This document shows positions 7,697 to 16,067 of a stretch of DNA of 61,114 nucleotides, in pieces; position 1 is the first letter of the stretch; every line of letters starts with the position of its first letter. The notes beneath the pieces were generated by a model. It saw only the letters and a list, made by a program, of their open reading frames with translations, was not told the DNA's origin and ran no database searches. A program made the translations under genes and the position numbers. This DNA is from Oceanobacillus bengalensis (lineage in GTDB: Bacteria; Bacillota; Bacilli; Bacillales; Amphibacillaceae): the NCBI RefSeq assembly GCF_003628445.1, contig NZ_RBZO01000025.1, positions 1-61,114 on the forward strand, in the 5' to 3' direction.

Positions 7697-8887
7697 ATGG
7701 AAATTAGTGTACGACCTGGAGATTCGTTATGGTATTATAGCCAGCTTTTCGGTGTTCCTTTACAATTGATTGAAGCGTCAAATTCACAAATTAATCAAGG
7801 ACAACTAATGGTTGGTAGTCGTATCATGATACCAGGATATTTATTAAGCGAATATAAGATAAAACCGAATGATACAATCTGGACGATTGCTATGCGAAAT
7901 AATATTCCTTTAGATCGTTTACAAGTAGTAAATCAAGGTATTAACCCAGCATATTTACAAGTCGGTCAAAACCTTAACTTACCTGAACGGGTTACCAATA
8001 TGGTTGTAACAGATGTAGACAATTATACGTATGAAAAAATGGTAGAGGACATTAATCAACTCTTATCCATCTATCCATTTATTATGAATCAAACCATTGG
8101 AAATTCGGTTATGGGAAAAAATATTATCGAATTGCAAGTCGGTATTGGACCGAAAGAGGTTCATGTAAATGGTTCTTTCCATGCGAATGAATGGATTACA
8201 ACACCAATAATTATTAGGTTCTTGAACCAATATGCTCTATCGCTTACTAATAATGTACCAATTCGTGGGCTTTTCATGCATCCTTTCTTTGCCAATACTC
8301 GATTGTCTCTCGTACCAATGGTAAATCCAGATGGCGTTAATTTGGTCATAAATGGAAGCACTTCTGCTGGTGAGCATGAGACAGCTGTATTGGAGATCAA
8401 CAATCATAGCGAAGATTTCTCTAATTGGAAAGCAAACATTCGTGGCGTCGATTTAAACAATCAGTATCCTGCACAATGGGAAACAGAAGCTGCAAGGAAA
8501 CCAACTGCACCAGCACCTAGAGATTATCCTGGTACGGGCCCGTTAACTGAGCCTGAAGCTATTGCAATGGCCAATTTGGCAAGAGAAAGAAACTTCAGGA
8601 GAATGAATGCCTTCCATACACAGGGTGAGGTTATTTTCTGGGGATTCCAAGGAATGGAACCACCGGAAGCTGAGACGTACGTTAATGAATACGAAAGGGT
8701 CAGTGGATATACGCCCATTCGTTTTGTGGATAGTTATGCAGGATATAAAGACTGGTTTATTCAAGAGTTCAGAAGAGCTGGCTTTACGGTAGAACTCGGA
8801 ACAGGCGTTAACCCCCTACCTATCGAACAATTTCCTGAGATTTATGAAGAGACATTAGGGGTTTTATTAGCTAACTTGTATTTATAA
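7697..8887 (+). CDS. LysM-M14 peptidase (gamma-D-glutamyl-diamino acid endopeptidase, YqgT-like)
   Basis: This 396-residue protein has two LysM peptidoglycan-binding domains at residues 1-47 (SVRPGDSLWYYSQLFGVP) and 52-95 (YKIKPNDTIWTIAMRNNIP). A zinc carboxypeptidase M14 domain follows, with HANEW near 159 (His and Glu zinc ligands), MVNPDGV near 218, a third ligand in NAFHTQG near 306 and the catalytic Glu in FTVELGTG near 370. B. sphaericus endopeptidase I and B. subtilis YqgT share this build. It should cut the gamma-D-Glu-diaminopimelate bond of muropeptides. There is no signal peptide, so it may act in the cytoplasm or mother cell. Confidence 0.85.
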   Translation: MEISVRPGDSLWYYSQLFGVPLQLIEASNSQINQGQLMVGSRIMIPGYLLSEYKIKPNDTIWTIAMRNNIPLDRLQVVNQGINPAYLQVGQNLNLPERVTNMVVTDVDNYTYEKMVEDINQLLSIYPFIMNQTIGNSVMGKNIIELQVGIGPKEVHVNGSFHANEWITTPIIIRFLNQYALSLTNNVPIRGLFMHPFFANTRLSLVPMVNPDGVNLVINGSTSAGEHETAVLEINNHSEDFSNWKANIRGVDLNNQYPAQWETEAARKPTAPAPRDYPGTGPLTEPEAIAMANLARERNFRRMNAFHTQGEVIFWGFQGMEPPEAETYVNEYERVSGYTPIRFVDSYAGYKDWFIQEFRRAGFTVELGTGVNPLPIEQFPEIYEETLGVLLANLYL

Positions 8888-8888
8888 T

Positions 8889-8918
8889 AAAAATAACAGG
8901 GTCTCCCCTGTTATTTTA
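8889..8918. terminator. Bidirectional terminator between convergent genes
   Basis: AAATAACAGGG and CCCTGTTATTT form an 11-bp stem with a 4-base loop and T/A-rich flanks on both sides. It serves the peptidase gene (plus) and the small gene at 8942-9154 (minus). Confidence 0.75.
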
Positions 8919-8941
8919 CTTTCAGATCCAGCTTCCAAAGA

Positions 8942-9154
8942 CTACGCTTTCGTTACTTCCTTGAAGTAATCTTTCAGAAACCCACCAATACGATTGCTGT
9001 TATCAATGATAAAATAAAATTCATCTGTCTCATTTTTTACATCATATACTTTACCCGGTGTTAATTTATTATGAACTACGAACTTTTTAGCGTCTGCGTG
9101 TACACATTCGATTTGCTTCACTGTTTCTCTATTTTCCCAATCTAAATGAATCAT
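8942..9154 (-). CDS. Small conserved protein, DUF6501-like
   Basis: This 70-residue soluble protein begins MIHLDWENRETVKQIECVHA and carries LTPGKVYDVKNETDEFYFII, a beta-rich SH3-like pattern seen in short Bacillaceae proteins that I recall as DUF6501. The ribosome site is weak. No function is known. It sits between a peptidase and msrAB. Confidence 0.65.
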   Translation of the reverse strand: MIHLDWENRETVKQIECVHADAKKFVVHNKLTPGKVYDVKNETDEFYFIIDNSNRIGGFLKDYFKEVTKA

Positions 9155-9205
9155 ATTATTTGCCCCAATCTTCTATCTAGTTTACATAATTATATTATAA
9201 GTAAC

Positions 9206-10168
9206 TTAATTTGAAAACAAATATAGGTAATCCTCGTATCCTTTTGCTTTCATTTCCTCTTTTGGTATAAACTCCATTGCAGCTGAGTTCATACAATACC
9301 GAAGTCCACCCGCTTCTTTTGGACCATCTTCAAAGACGTGACCTAGATGAGAATCAGAACTCTTACTTCTAATTTCCGTACGAATCATGCCATGCGATTG
9401 ATCTAACTCTTCAGATATGTGATAAGGGTCTACTGGTTTCGTAAAGCTTGGCCACCCACAACCTGCATCGAATTTATCCTTTGATGAGAACAGAACATTC
9501 CCTTTAATGACATCAACATAGATTCCTTCTCTTTCATTAGCCCAATATTCATTTTGAAAAGGACGCTCCGTTCCATTTTCTTGTGTAACGTGGTACTGAA
9601 GTGGAGTAAGTTCCTCTTTTAGTTTTGCCTTATCAAGCTTTGATTCCCATGTCGATTTAATGTAATCCTCCCTACCAGAGCCTTTCTTATATAAACGGTA
9701 GTGAAAAGATTGCTTTTTATAGTAATCTTGATGGTTTTCTTCTGCAGGATAAAAAGGTTTGGCAGGTAAAATCTTTGTTACTATAGGTTTAGAAAACTTA
9801 CCACTTACAGCTAAAGCTTCTTTCGACTTCTCAGCAATTTCCTTTTGCTTTTCATTATGATAAAAAATTACGGTTTGATAAGATTCCCCTCGATCATTAA
9901 ATTGCCCACCTGGATCAGTCGGATCAATTTGTTGCCAAAAGGTTTGAACAAGCTGTTCATACGGCATTATCTTCGGATCAAAGGTTATTTGTACCGCTTC
10001 TACATGTCCAGTTGTATTCGAACATACTTGTTCATACGTTGGATTTTCGACATGTCCTCCTGTGTAGCCTGACACAACACTTTTTATTCCTGGCCTTGTA
10101 TCAAATGGTTGAACCATACACCAAAAACATCCACCAGCGAATGTAGCATGTTCCAAATCTATTGTCAT
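9206..10168 (-). CDS. msrAB: Fused peptide methionine sulfoxide reductase MsrA-MsrB
   Basis: This 320-residue enzyme repairs both epimers of methionine sulfoxide. The MsrA half (residues 1-160) has the catalytic GCFWC motif near residue 13. The MsrB half (about 175-320) has the catalytic Cys in [10 protein letters not shown] near 291, with HLGHVF upstream. The two CxxC pairs that bind zinc in many MsrB proteins are missing here, as in the group of MsrB domains without metal. GGAGG lies 8-9 bases before the ATG. In B. subtilis the two are separate genes; the fusion occurs in other Firmicutes. Confidence 0.9.
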   Translation of the reverse strand: MTIDLEHATFAGGCFWCMVQPFDTRPGIKSVVSGYTGGHVENPTYEQVCSNTTGHVEAVQITFDPKIMPYEQLVQTFWQQIDPTDPGGQFNDRGESYQTVIFYHNEKQKEIAEKSKEALAVSGKFSKPIVTKILPAKPFYPAEENHQDYYKKQSFHYRLYKKGSGREDYIKSTWESKLDKAKLKEELTPLQYHVTQENGTERPFQNEYWANEREGIYVDVIKGNVLFSSKDKFDAGCGWPSFTKPVDPYHISEELDQSHGMIRTEIRSKSSDSHLGHVFEDGPKEAGGLRYCMNSAAMEFIPKEEMKAKGYEDYLYLFSN

Positions 10169-10250
10169 AAAAATATCCCTCCAGTACTTATTTATACCTC
10201 TTATTTTTTCTTATTCAGCAATAAAAAGCAAGTACCGAGGCTTACATCGT

Positions 10251-10730
10251 TTATATAAATAGTTTTGGTTTCGAATCTCCTGATCTCTTCGTATGTTCAA
10301 CTTTTTTCTCATCATGTTCTACCTGCACACTCGTTTTTTCAATGGACACATTTTCACTAACCTCATTTTCATTGCTTACACTCGCTTCCGTTTCATTACT
10401 TTCAGTGTCGATTTCTTTAAAGGCTTTCATCATTCGATACATTGCTGGAAGATTCTTTACCATTGGACCATATTCCTGCACGATTGGTGCTGCTGTTTGT
10501 ACGACATTTAGAACTTGTTGAACGCCTGACAATGTTTTTGAAAGCCCATCCACTCCTTTGCCAGCTATATTGGTAATTTGCGATTCTGAACCTAGTACCT
10601 TACTGAGCATATTTGGTTTTGCATTTCTATTTTGAAGTCCATTTTTTGAAGGCATTGCACGCTGATTCGGATAATTGCGATTCATAGACATCGGGTTTCT
10701 ATATTGTGGACGTTGTGGTGGAAGTAACAT
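10251..10730 (-). CDS. VrrA/YqfQ family protein
   Basis: The 159-residue product starts at ATG 10730 (MLLPPQRPQYRNPMSMNRN) behind GAGGGGATAGTG. The N-terminal 45 residues are rich in Pro, Asn, Arg and Gln. A helical centre (LSKTLSGVQQVLNVVQTAAPIVQ) follows, and then an acidic, low-complexity C-terminus. This is the layout of YqfQ/VrrA (variable repeat region A in B. anthracis). A longer open frame upstream lacks a ribosome site. Function is unknown; proteins of this family are associated with spores. Confidence 0.7.
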   Translation of the reverse strand: MLLPPQRPQYRNPMSMNRNYPNQRAMPSKNGLQNRNAKPNMLSKVLGSESQITNIAGKGVDGLSKTLSGVQQVLNVVQTAAPIVQEYGPMVKNLPAMYRMMKAFKEIDTESNETEASVSNENEVSENVSIEKTSVQVEHDEKKVEHTKRSGDSKPKLFI

Positions 10731-10912
10731 CACTATCCCCTCTTTCCCATTTAAAACATCTAGAATATAGTACGCTAATATTACGAAATTGTGTAGGCAG
10801 ATAGAAATATTCGTATCTTTTGAAGTATTTCCTGGGGAAGCGCAAGAAAAAACAAAATTCGTGATAAGAAAGCTAATTTTGCCGAATATGGCGAAGTTTG
10901 TTCTAAGCATAA

Positions 10913-10942
10913 GAAAAAGGCCTTGAACCATTCAAGACCTTG
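10913..10942 (-). terminator. Terminator of the yozE-like gene
   Basis: AAGG-CTTGAA and TTCAAG-CCTT pair with one mismatch, followed on the minus strand by TTTTTCTT. It overlaps the stop codon region only slightly and closes the tat-yozE transcript. Confidence 0.65.
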
Positions 10943-10944
10943 TT

Positions 10945-11154
10945 TTACGAAATATAAACACTCCACAATTCATCAAATACATTCAGAGCGTTTGTAAAGG
11001 GGCTATTCCATTCCAAATAATTGCTTATCTCATCATAATCCATTGTGTGTTTCGGGAAATTATGATCATGAAAAGCCCAATCAGCCAAGCGACTTTCATC
11101 ATCTGGTTTTTTCTTTCCTCGGTATGTCATTAAGAATTGATAAAATGGACGCAT
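10945..11154 (-). CDS. yozE: YozE family protein
   Basis: This 69-residue protein has MRPFYQFLMTYR, ADWAFHDHNFPKHTMDYDEIS and YLEWN, which match the small SAM-like fold family of YozE (about 70-75 residues). AAGGTGGG precedes the ATG by 6 bases. It lies 15 bases after tatC on the same strand and is probably co-transcribed. Function is unknown. Confidence 0.85.
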   Translation of the reverse strand: MRPFYQFLMTYRGKKKPDDESRLADWAFHDHNFPKHTMDYDEISNYLEWNSPFTNALNVFDELWSVYIS

Positions 11155-11169
11155 TAATTTCCCACCTTA

Positions 11170-11931
11170 CTATACTTGCGATTCTTTCATAAACTCTTCA
11201 TGCTTTACCTGTTTCTTACGGTACACCCGCTTGGATAAAATAACACTCACTTCATAAATTAAAATCAATGGGATTGATACAAGAATTGGTGTTATAAAAT
11301 CTGGTGGTGTTATTAGTGTGCTAATTATAATTAAAATGAGATAAGCATATCTCCTCGATTTCGATAAAAGTTCTGGTGTAACAATCCCAAGCGTTGTAAG
11401 GAACATAATAATAAGTGGTAGTTCAAACAGTACTGCCAAAGGGAATGTTACCCGCATTAGAAATTTAAAATATTTATCAATCGTAAACATTACCTCAAAC
11501 ATTCCATTATTTAAATTAAGTAAGAATGGAATAATGAATTGGGTAAATAGAAAGTAACCAAATACAAGACCAGCAATAAATAAAAGAAAAAGTGCAGGAA
11601 TGTATGCTAATGTTACTTTTCTTTCCTTTGGTGTCAAAGCTGGCTTTACAAATGACCAAACTTGAAATGCTAATATTGGTATCGTTGCCGTAATAGCAAT
11701 CAAACCAGCCATAGAGAAGTACACCCACAAAATCTCACCTGGACTTATAGCTGTTAGTTTAAAATCTAAATCCTTTGCAAAAAAAGAATATATGTCTTCA
11801 ACAAAGATAAACCCTACGATAAAAAATATAAAAAATAAAACTAAGGTAACAATGAGTCGATTTCTTAGTTCGGATAGATGTCCAACAACATCCATCTCTT
11901 TTTCAGTTTCTATTGTTTGTTTTTTTCCCAT
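11170..11931 (-). CDS. tatC: Sec-independent protein translocase subunit TatC
   Basis: This 253-residue membrane protein has six transmembrane helices and the N-terminal signature HLSELRNRLI near residue 17, which is part of the twin-arginine signal-peptide site. It is the core receptor of the Tat pathway. The chosen ATG (11931) follows AAGGAG by 8 bases; a GTG three codons earlier lies inside that site. Two tatA genes lie directly upstream on the same strand, giving a complete minimal TatAC system as in Bacillus. Likely local substrates include the Rieske protein QcrA, whose N-terminus has SRRQFL. Confidence 0.95.
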   Translation of the reverse strand: MGKKQTIETEKEMDVVGHLSELRNRLIVTLVLFFIFFIVGFIFVEDIYSFFAKDLDFKLTAISPGEILWVYFSMAGLIAITATIPILAFQVWSFVKPALTPKERKVTLAYIPALFLLFIAGLVFGYFLFTQFIIPFLLNLNNGMFEVMFTIDKYFKFLMRVTFPLAVLFELPLIIMFLTTLGIVTPELLSKSRRYAYLILIIISTLITPPDFITPILVSIPLILIYEVSVILSKRVYRKKQVKHEEFMKESQV

Positions 11932-12000
11932 ATTAAACACTCCTTACATGGACATAAAAGAAGATGTAAGGTAAATGCCCTACACCTCCAACATGATTAC

Positions 12001-12174
12001 TTATTTTTTATGATCCTTTGTCGTGTCATCATTTACAATTCCTTGGGAAGCCTTTTTAAATTCTCTTAACGTGTTTCCAAGAGCTTTTCCAATCTCTGGT
12101 AACTTTGAAGGGCCAAATATAACTAATGCCACAGTTAGAATTAAAATTAGCCCAGGTATACCGATACTACCCAT
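12001..12174 (-). CDS. tatA: Twin-arginine translocase TatA (copy 1)
   Basis: This 57-residue protein has the N-terminal helix [29 protein letters not shown] followed by an amphipathic helix and a charged tail ending DHKK. The FGP hinge is present. ATG 12174 follows GGAGTG by 6 bases; the GTG at 12183 is part of that site. It lies between tatC and a second tatA. Confidence 0.9.
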   Translation of the reverse strand: MGSIGIPGLILILTVALVIFGPSKLPEIGKALGNTLREFKKASQGIVNDDTTKDHKK

Positions 12175-12192
12175 AATAATCACTCCAAAAGC

Positions 12193-12390
12193 TTATTTCG
12201 TTTCTTTACTATCCACCATTGTTTTATCTTTCGTATCTTCATCATCATTCGTTAAATCTTTCGTTGACTTCTTGAATTCACTTAAGGTTTGTCCAGCAGC
12301 CTTACCGATTTCAGGAAGTTTTTTCGGACCAAAAATAACCAGCGCGATAATTAAAATTAAAATTAATCCTGGTATACCGATCGTTGCCAT
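12193..12390 (-). CDS. tatA: Twin-arginine translocase TatA (copy 2)
   Basis: This 65-residue protein is nearly identical in plan to the neighbouring copy: [29 protein letters not shown], then an amphipathic helix and a charged tail. AAGGTG lies 7 bases before the ATG. The two copies differ mainly after residue 30 and in the tail. A tandem duplication is the simplest origin. They may have diverged for different substrates, as TatAd/TatAy have in B. subtilis. Confidence 0.9.
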   Translation of the reverse strand: MATIGIPGLILILIIALVIFGPKKLPEIGKAAGQTLSEFKKSTKDLTNDDEDTKDKTMVDSKETK

Positions 12391-12485
12391 GTATGTACAC
12401 CTTCTTTTAAATAAAATGTATAAAATTCTTTCTTTAAATATAATTTCATATTACACTTTTCTCTTTTATTTAACAAGTATAGTCC

Positions 12486-12974
12486 TTATTTTCGGTCAAA
12501 TTGTAAAAAGTAATAATCATAAGGATTCTTTTCATCCTTTTCTCCCTTAATTGAAGAAGTTTCTACCCAGTCCTCTTCCCGAAAAGATGGAAAATAGGTA
12601 TCTCCAGCAAATTCTTCATCGATCCATGTAATATACATACGATCTGAAACGTCAATTATCTGTTCAAAAATTGTTGCTCCACCAATAACAAAAAGTTCCT
12701 CGTCAGGATTCATTTTGTTTCGCTCTATAACCGCTTCTATATCGTTTATCACTTCCACTCCATCAGGGAAGTCCTTTTTATTTCTAGTGATAACAATATT
12801 TTTTCTATTCGGTAACGCCTTCCCAATCGAATCGAATGTTTTTCTTCCCATAATAATCGTATGACCCGTTGTCTTTTCCTTAAAGAACTTAAGATCCCTT
12901 GGTAAGTACCACGGTAAGTCGTTCTTTAACCCAATCACACGATTTCTATCCATTGCAACTAGTAAAGAAATCAA
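12486..12974 (-). CDS. folA: Dihydrofolate reductase
   Basis: This 162-residue enzyme reduces dihydrofolate with NADPH. MISLLVAMDRNRVIGLKNDLPW gives the Met20 loop and the Trp after the substrate pocket; IIMGRKTFDSIG is the NADPH-binding segment; FVIGGATIFEQ is the GG motif. The start is a TTG, 7 bases after GGAGG. It lies 18 bases downstream of thyA on the same strand; the pair recycles the dihydrofolate made by thymidylate synthase. Confidence 0.95.
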   Translation of the reverse strand: MISLLVAMDRNRVIGLKNDLPWYLPRDLKFFKEKTTGHTIIMGRKTFDSIGKALPNRKNIVITRNKKDFPDGVEVINDIEAVIERNKMNPDEELFVIGGATIFEQIIDVSDRMYITWIDEEFAGDTYFPSFREEDWVETSSIKGEKDEKNPYDYYFLQFDRK

Positions 12975-12992
12975 ATGACCGCCTCCCTTATT

Positions 12993-13946
12993 CTACACTG
13001 CAATTGGTGCTTTAATTGATGGATGTGGATTATAATTGATTAATTCGAAATCCGTAAGCTCAAAATCAAAGATAGATGCTTTTTCTTTGTTCAGCTTGAT
13101 CGTTGGTAAAGGTCTCATTTCCCGTTGTAATTGCATATTCACTTGTTCGAAATGATTGGAATAAATATGAGCATCACCTAATGTATGAATGAATTCTCCA
13201 ACTTCTAACTGACATTCGTGTGCAATAAGATGTGTAAGTAACGCGTAGCTCGCAATATTAAATGGTACACCTAAAAATACATCACCGCTTCTTTGGTACA
13301 GTTGACACGACAGTTTCCCGTCCGCTACATAAAACTGAAAGAGCGTATGACATGGTGGAAGCGCCATATTTGGAATGTCTTCCGGGTTCCATGCAGAGAT
13401 AATATGCCTTCTAGAATGTGGATTCTGCTTGATTGAAGCAATAACATCCTTTAATTGATCAATCGTGTCATTTTGTGTTGTTCTCCAATGTCTCCATTGC
13501 TTTCCATATACAGAACCAAGGTCCCCGTATTTTTTTGAAAAATCATCATCACGTAGTATTTTCTCTTTAAAATATTTCATCTGTTCTTGATAAGCTTCGT
13601 TAAAATCATCATCTTCTTGGCTTCTTTTACCAAAATTAGTCATATCAGGTCCCTGGTATTCATCACTCTTGATCCATTTCTCAAAAGCCCACTCATTCCA
13701 TATATTGTTATTATTTTCTAATAAGTAACGTATATTGGTATCCCCTTTAATAAACCAAAGAAGTTCAGATGCGATTAACTTAAACGGTACCCTCTTAGTC
13801 GTAAGCAAAGGAAAACCTTCGTTTAAATTAAAACGCATTTGATACCCAAATATGGAACAAGTTCCTGTGTTTGTACGATCATCTCTATTAAATCCAGTAT
13901 TAAGAATATGTTTACACAAATCTAAATAAGCTTTTTCCCCTGTCAT
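12993..13946 (-). CDS. thyA: Thymidylate synthase
   Basis: This 317-residue enzyme converts dUMP to dTMP with methylene-tetrahydrofolate. The catalytic Cys lies in [13 protein letters not shown] near residue 198, with SRRH (phosphate binding) and the C-terminal IKAPIAV. The length matches the Lactobacillus casei type with the 50-residue insertion (here roughly residues 85-140) rather than the 264-residue ThyB type. ATG 13946 has GGAAGGAG 8 bases upstream; the upstream frame extension has no such site. It forms an operon with folA. Confidence 0.95.
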   Translation of the reverse strand: MTGEKAYLDLCKHILNTGFNRDDRTNTGTCSIFGYQMRFNLNEGFPLLTTKRVPFKLIASELLWFIKGDTNIRYLLENNNNIWNEWAFEKWIKSDEYQGPDMTNFGKRSQEDDDFNEAYQEQMKYFKEKILRDDDFSKKYGDLGSVYGKQWRHWRTTQNDTIDQLKDVIASIKQNPHSRRHIISAWNPEDIPNMALPPCHTLFQFYVADGKLSCQLYQRSGDVFLGVPFNIASYALLTHLIAHECQLEVGEFIHTLGDAHIYSNHFEQVNMQLQREMRPLPTIKLNKEKASIFDFELTDFELINYNPHPSIKAPIAV

Positions 13947-13997
13947 ATCTGTTTCTCCTTCCACTAATTCATGCAAATTATATATATTGTATCATAT

Positions 13998-14642
13998 TTA
14001 TACGTCCCATTCTGTAAAAAATTGTTCTAAAAACTCCTCCATAAAATGATGTCTCTCCTTAGCAATTTCTCTCCCTTTCTCTGTATGCATTAATTCAGCT
14101 AATGTAAGCAATTTATCATAAAAATGTTGAATGGATGTATTCTTATTTTTTTCATGATAAATTAATTGACCAGCAGCACCGCCGAATGCAAAGGTCCTTG
14201 CTATTCCAATTGCTCCAATTGCATCAATTCGATCGGCATCCTGCACAATCTTTCCTTCGAGTGTCTCTGGTATGTTCCCTTTGCTAAAGGAAATTTTCGT
14301 AATGATATTCTCTATGTCATTGATTTCTCTATCTGTTAATGAAAGTGATTGTAAAAAAGATGAGAGTTCTTGTAGAGCTCTATCTGGATCATCGAATAGC
14401 TTATAATCCCCAACATCATGCAACCAAGCTGCCGCTTCCGTAATAAATACATCTGCCCCTTCATCTATGGCAATCTCTTTTGCTAGCTTAGCAACTCGTT
14501 TCATATGTTCAAAGTCATGACCACTAGCATCTTTACGAAATAATTCTTCTATATACAACTTAATACGAGTTAATTGATTGTTTTCCGTTATTGTAAACAT
14601 CTCCCATTCTACCTGTAAAAGGTTACTTATATTGTTATCCAT
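13998..14642 (-). CDS. HD-domain phosphohydrolase, YpgQ-like
   Basis: This protein of about 214 residues has the HD motif set: GHDFEHMKRV (first His), AAWLHDVGDYK (HD pair) and VQDADRIDAIGAIGIART (final Asp). YpgQ of B. subtilis is a manganese-dependent nucleotide pyrophosphatase of this build. The start is uncertain. ATG 14642 has GAGGAG close by, while ATG 14600 gives a length (200) nearer to the family. It stands between thyA and the cold-shock gene. Confidence 0.8.
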   Translation of the reverse strand: MDNNISNLLQVEWEMFTITENNQLTRIKLYIEELFRKDASGHDFEHMKRVAKLAKEIAIDEGADVFITEAAAWLHDVGDYKLFDDPDRALQELSSFLQSLSLTDREINDIENIITKISFSKGNIPETLEGKIVQDADRIDAIGAIGIARTFAFGGAAGQLIYHEKNKNTSIQHFYDKLLTLAELMHTEKGREIAKERHHFMEEFLEQFFTEWDV

Positions 14643-14717
14643 CCTCTCCTCATTTGCAACTAGAGAAAGGAACATTTCAAATCTAAGATACTATTTCGAA
14701 TACATCGACTATATTTC

Positions 14718-14746
14718 TTGACTGTACCTCCTAAATAAGCTATCAT
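14718..14746 (+). promoter_or_regulatory. SigA-type promoter of the cold-shock gene or its leader
   Basis: TTGACT (14718-14723) and TATCAT (14741-14746) are separated by 17 bases. Transcription would start near 14753, which is about 169 bases before the csp start codon. Confidence 0.6.
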
Positions 14747-14752
14747 TATGAA

Positions 14753-14857
14753 CAAGCAAAGAAGATGTGCGGATTCATTATTAGCAGGCAAACTTCTACT
14801 CGGGAGCGGATGTAATTGTGATCCTACACTTCGAATAGAACGTTGCCTTTTTTTAAT
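14753..14857 (+). ncRNA. Structured leader or small RNA upstream of the cold-shock gene
   Basis: AGGCAA (14786-14791) and TTGCCT (14843-14848) can close a large hairpin followed by a run of seven T (14848-14854). Inside it GGAT/ATCC and TGTA/TACA can pair. It could be a terminator of a small RNA of about 105 bases, or an attenuator or thermosensor in the csp leader. No known riboswitch was recognised. Confidence 0.4.
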
Positions 14858-14921
14858 GTAATTTGTTTTCTGCTTTGTATTACCACGTAGTGTAACGTGA
14901 AAGTTTTTAGGAGGAATTAGA

Positions 14922-15125
14922 ATGCAAAACGGTGTAGTAAAATGGTTTAATGCTGAAAAAGGTTATGGATTCATCCAACTAGAAGATGGAAATGATGTAT
15001 TTGTACATTATTCTGCAATCCAAGAAGAGGGATTTAAGTCTTTAGAAGAAGGACAAGAAGTTTCTTTTGAAATTATAGAAGGTGAACGTGGCCCCCAAGC
15101 TGCAAACGTTGAAAAAAATAAGTAA
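14922..15125 (+). CDS. Cold-shock protein (CspA/CspD family)
   Basis: This 67-residue OB-fold protein binds single-stranded RNA and DNA. RNP1 is KGYGFIQL and RNP2 is [14 protein letters not shown] lies 7 bases before the ATG, and a small hairpin (CACG/CGTG, 14884-14899) sits just in front of it. The leader is long, as is usual for cold-shock genes. Which Csp paralog it is cannot be told from the sequence alone. Confidence 0.95.
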   Translation: MQNGVVKWFNAEKGYGFIQLEDGNDVFVHYSAIQEEGFKSLEEGQEVSFEIIEGERGPQAANVEKNK

Positions 15126-15140
15126 TATACATTTTATACA

Positions 15141-15172
15141 GAAACAGGAATCGCAATGATTCCTGTTTTTTA
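15141..15172 (+). terminator. Terminator of the cold-shock gene
   Basis: AACAGGAATC pairs with GATTCCTGTT, with a 5-base loop and a TTTTTT tail. Confidence 0.85.
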
Positions 15173-15399
15173 GTGCATAAACAAGAACATATATTCTAAA
15201 ATCTTAAGATGAAATACTTATTTTTTCACAAAATGTTCACATGTTTTATTAACCATTTTATTAGTAAAATTGAGTTTTTAAGTTGATTAAGGCTTATTGA
15301 ACAAAATGTGAAACGTTAACAAACCCACTTATTTCTATTTTTATATTGTGTATGATGAAAACAAGGAAAGAAATTCTTTTTTCAGAAGGGGTGAATGGA

Positions 15400-15543
15400 A
15401 TGAGCGTGCCAAAAAATAAAAAGCATATCAACGAGAATGAACCAAAGTTGAAAGGAACTTTTATTTCAGTAATGCTATTAGGTGGATTTTTGGTTGTTAG
15501 TTGGATTGGAGCATTCCTGCTCTTTATTTCAAGAGGCATATAA
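15400..15543 (+). CDS. Cytochrome c oxidase subunit IIa-like small protein (ba3 type)
   Basis: This 47-residue protein has one transmembrane helix (residues about 23-43, ending LLFISRGI) after a charged N-terminus. It lies 20 bases upstream of the oxidase subunit II gene, the position of the one-helix subunit IIa of Thermus and Bacillus ba3 oxidases. GGGGTG lies 6 bases before ATG 15400. The identity rests mostly on context and size. Confidence 0.7.
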   Translation: MSVPKNKKHINENEPKLKGTFISVMLLGGFLVVSWIGAFLLFISRGI

Positions 15544-15563
15544 CATGATTGGAGGGGTAACAA

Positions 15564-16067
15564 ATGCATTTACACAAGTATGAAAAAATCTGGCTTACAT
15601 TTGGTATTGGGGCATTAATCGTGTTCTTAGTTGTCCTAGCATTTGGGGCATTTTATCTAGGTACACACCCACAAAGTCACGGCATCACTATTGATCCCGA
15701 AAACATTGAAGCAGAAGAATCATTTAAAAAAGAAAACTTAGGTCTAACAAAAGTGGATGAAGGAAAGTATGTACTAAATGTTGTTGCATCTGCATTTAAT
15801 TACGACCTAGGTACAGATGAAGAAGGGAAACCCGTGAAACATATCCAAATTCCAAAAGGGTCAACCATCCTTCTTCAAGCAGTAACACCTGATGTTGTAC
15901 ACGGATTTAATATTGCAGGAACAAATGCAAATATGATGGTAGAACCAGGGTTTATAAGTAGCATGGAAGTAGAATTTAATAAAGCTGGTGAATACACACT
16001 TTTATGTAATGAATATTGTGGTGTTGGGCATCACATGATGTTCGCCACTGTGGAGGTGACAGAATAA
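15564..16067 (+). CDS. cbaB: ba3-type cytochrome c oxidase subunit II (CuA)
   Basis: This 167-residue protein has one N-terminal membrane anchor (residues 10-34) and an extracellular cupredoxin domain. The binuclear CuA site is complete: VVHGFNI gives the first His and CNEYCGVGHHMM the two Cys, the second His and Met. A single helix and a short domain are typical of ba3 (class B) oxidases. It ends with TAATG, so its stop overlaps the start of subunit I. It passes electrons from cytochrome c to subunit I. Confidence 0.93.
   Translation: MHLHKYEKIWLTFGIGALIVFLVVLAFGAFYLGTHPQSHGITIDPENIEAEESFKKENLGLTKVDEGKYVLNVVASAFNYDLGTDEEGKPVKHIQIPKGSTILLQAVTPDVVHGFNIAGTNANMMVEPGFISSMEVEFNKAGEYTLLCNEYCGVGHHMMFATVEVTE

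Noticed and set aside
10781-10966. 61-codon minus-strand frame between yozE and the yqfQ-like gene
   Set aside because: It spans the yozE terminator and has no ribosome site. It is treated as intergenic.
12023-12550. 175-codon plus-strand frame
   Set aside because: It is the complement of the two tatA genes and the end of folA; its sequence mirrors their repeats.
15240-15399. Possible catabolite-response (cre) element TGTGAAACGTTAACA before the ba3 oxidase genes
   Set aside because: The spacing does not fit the cre consensus when aligned base by base, so it is not listed as a site.
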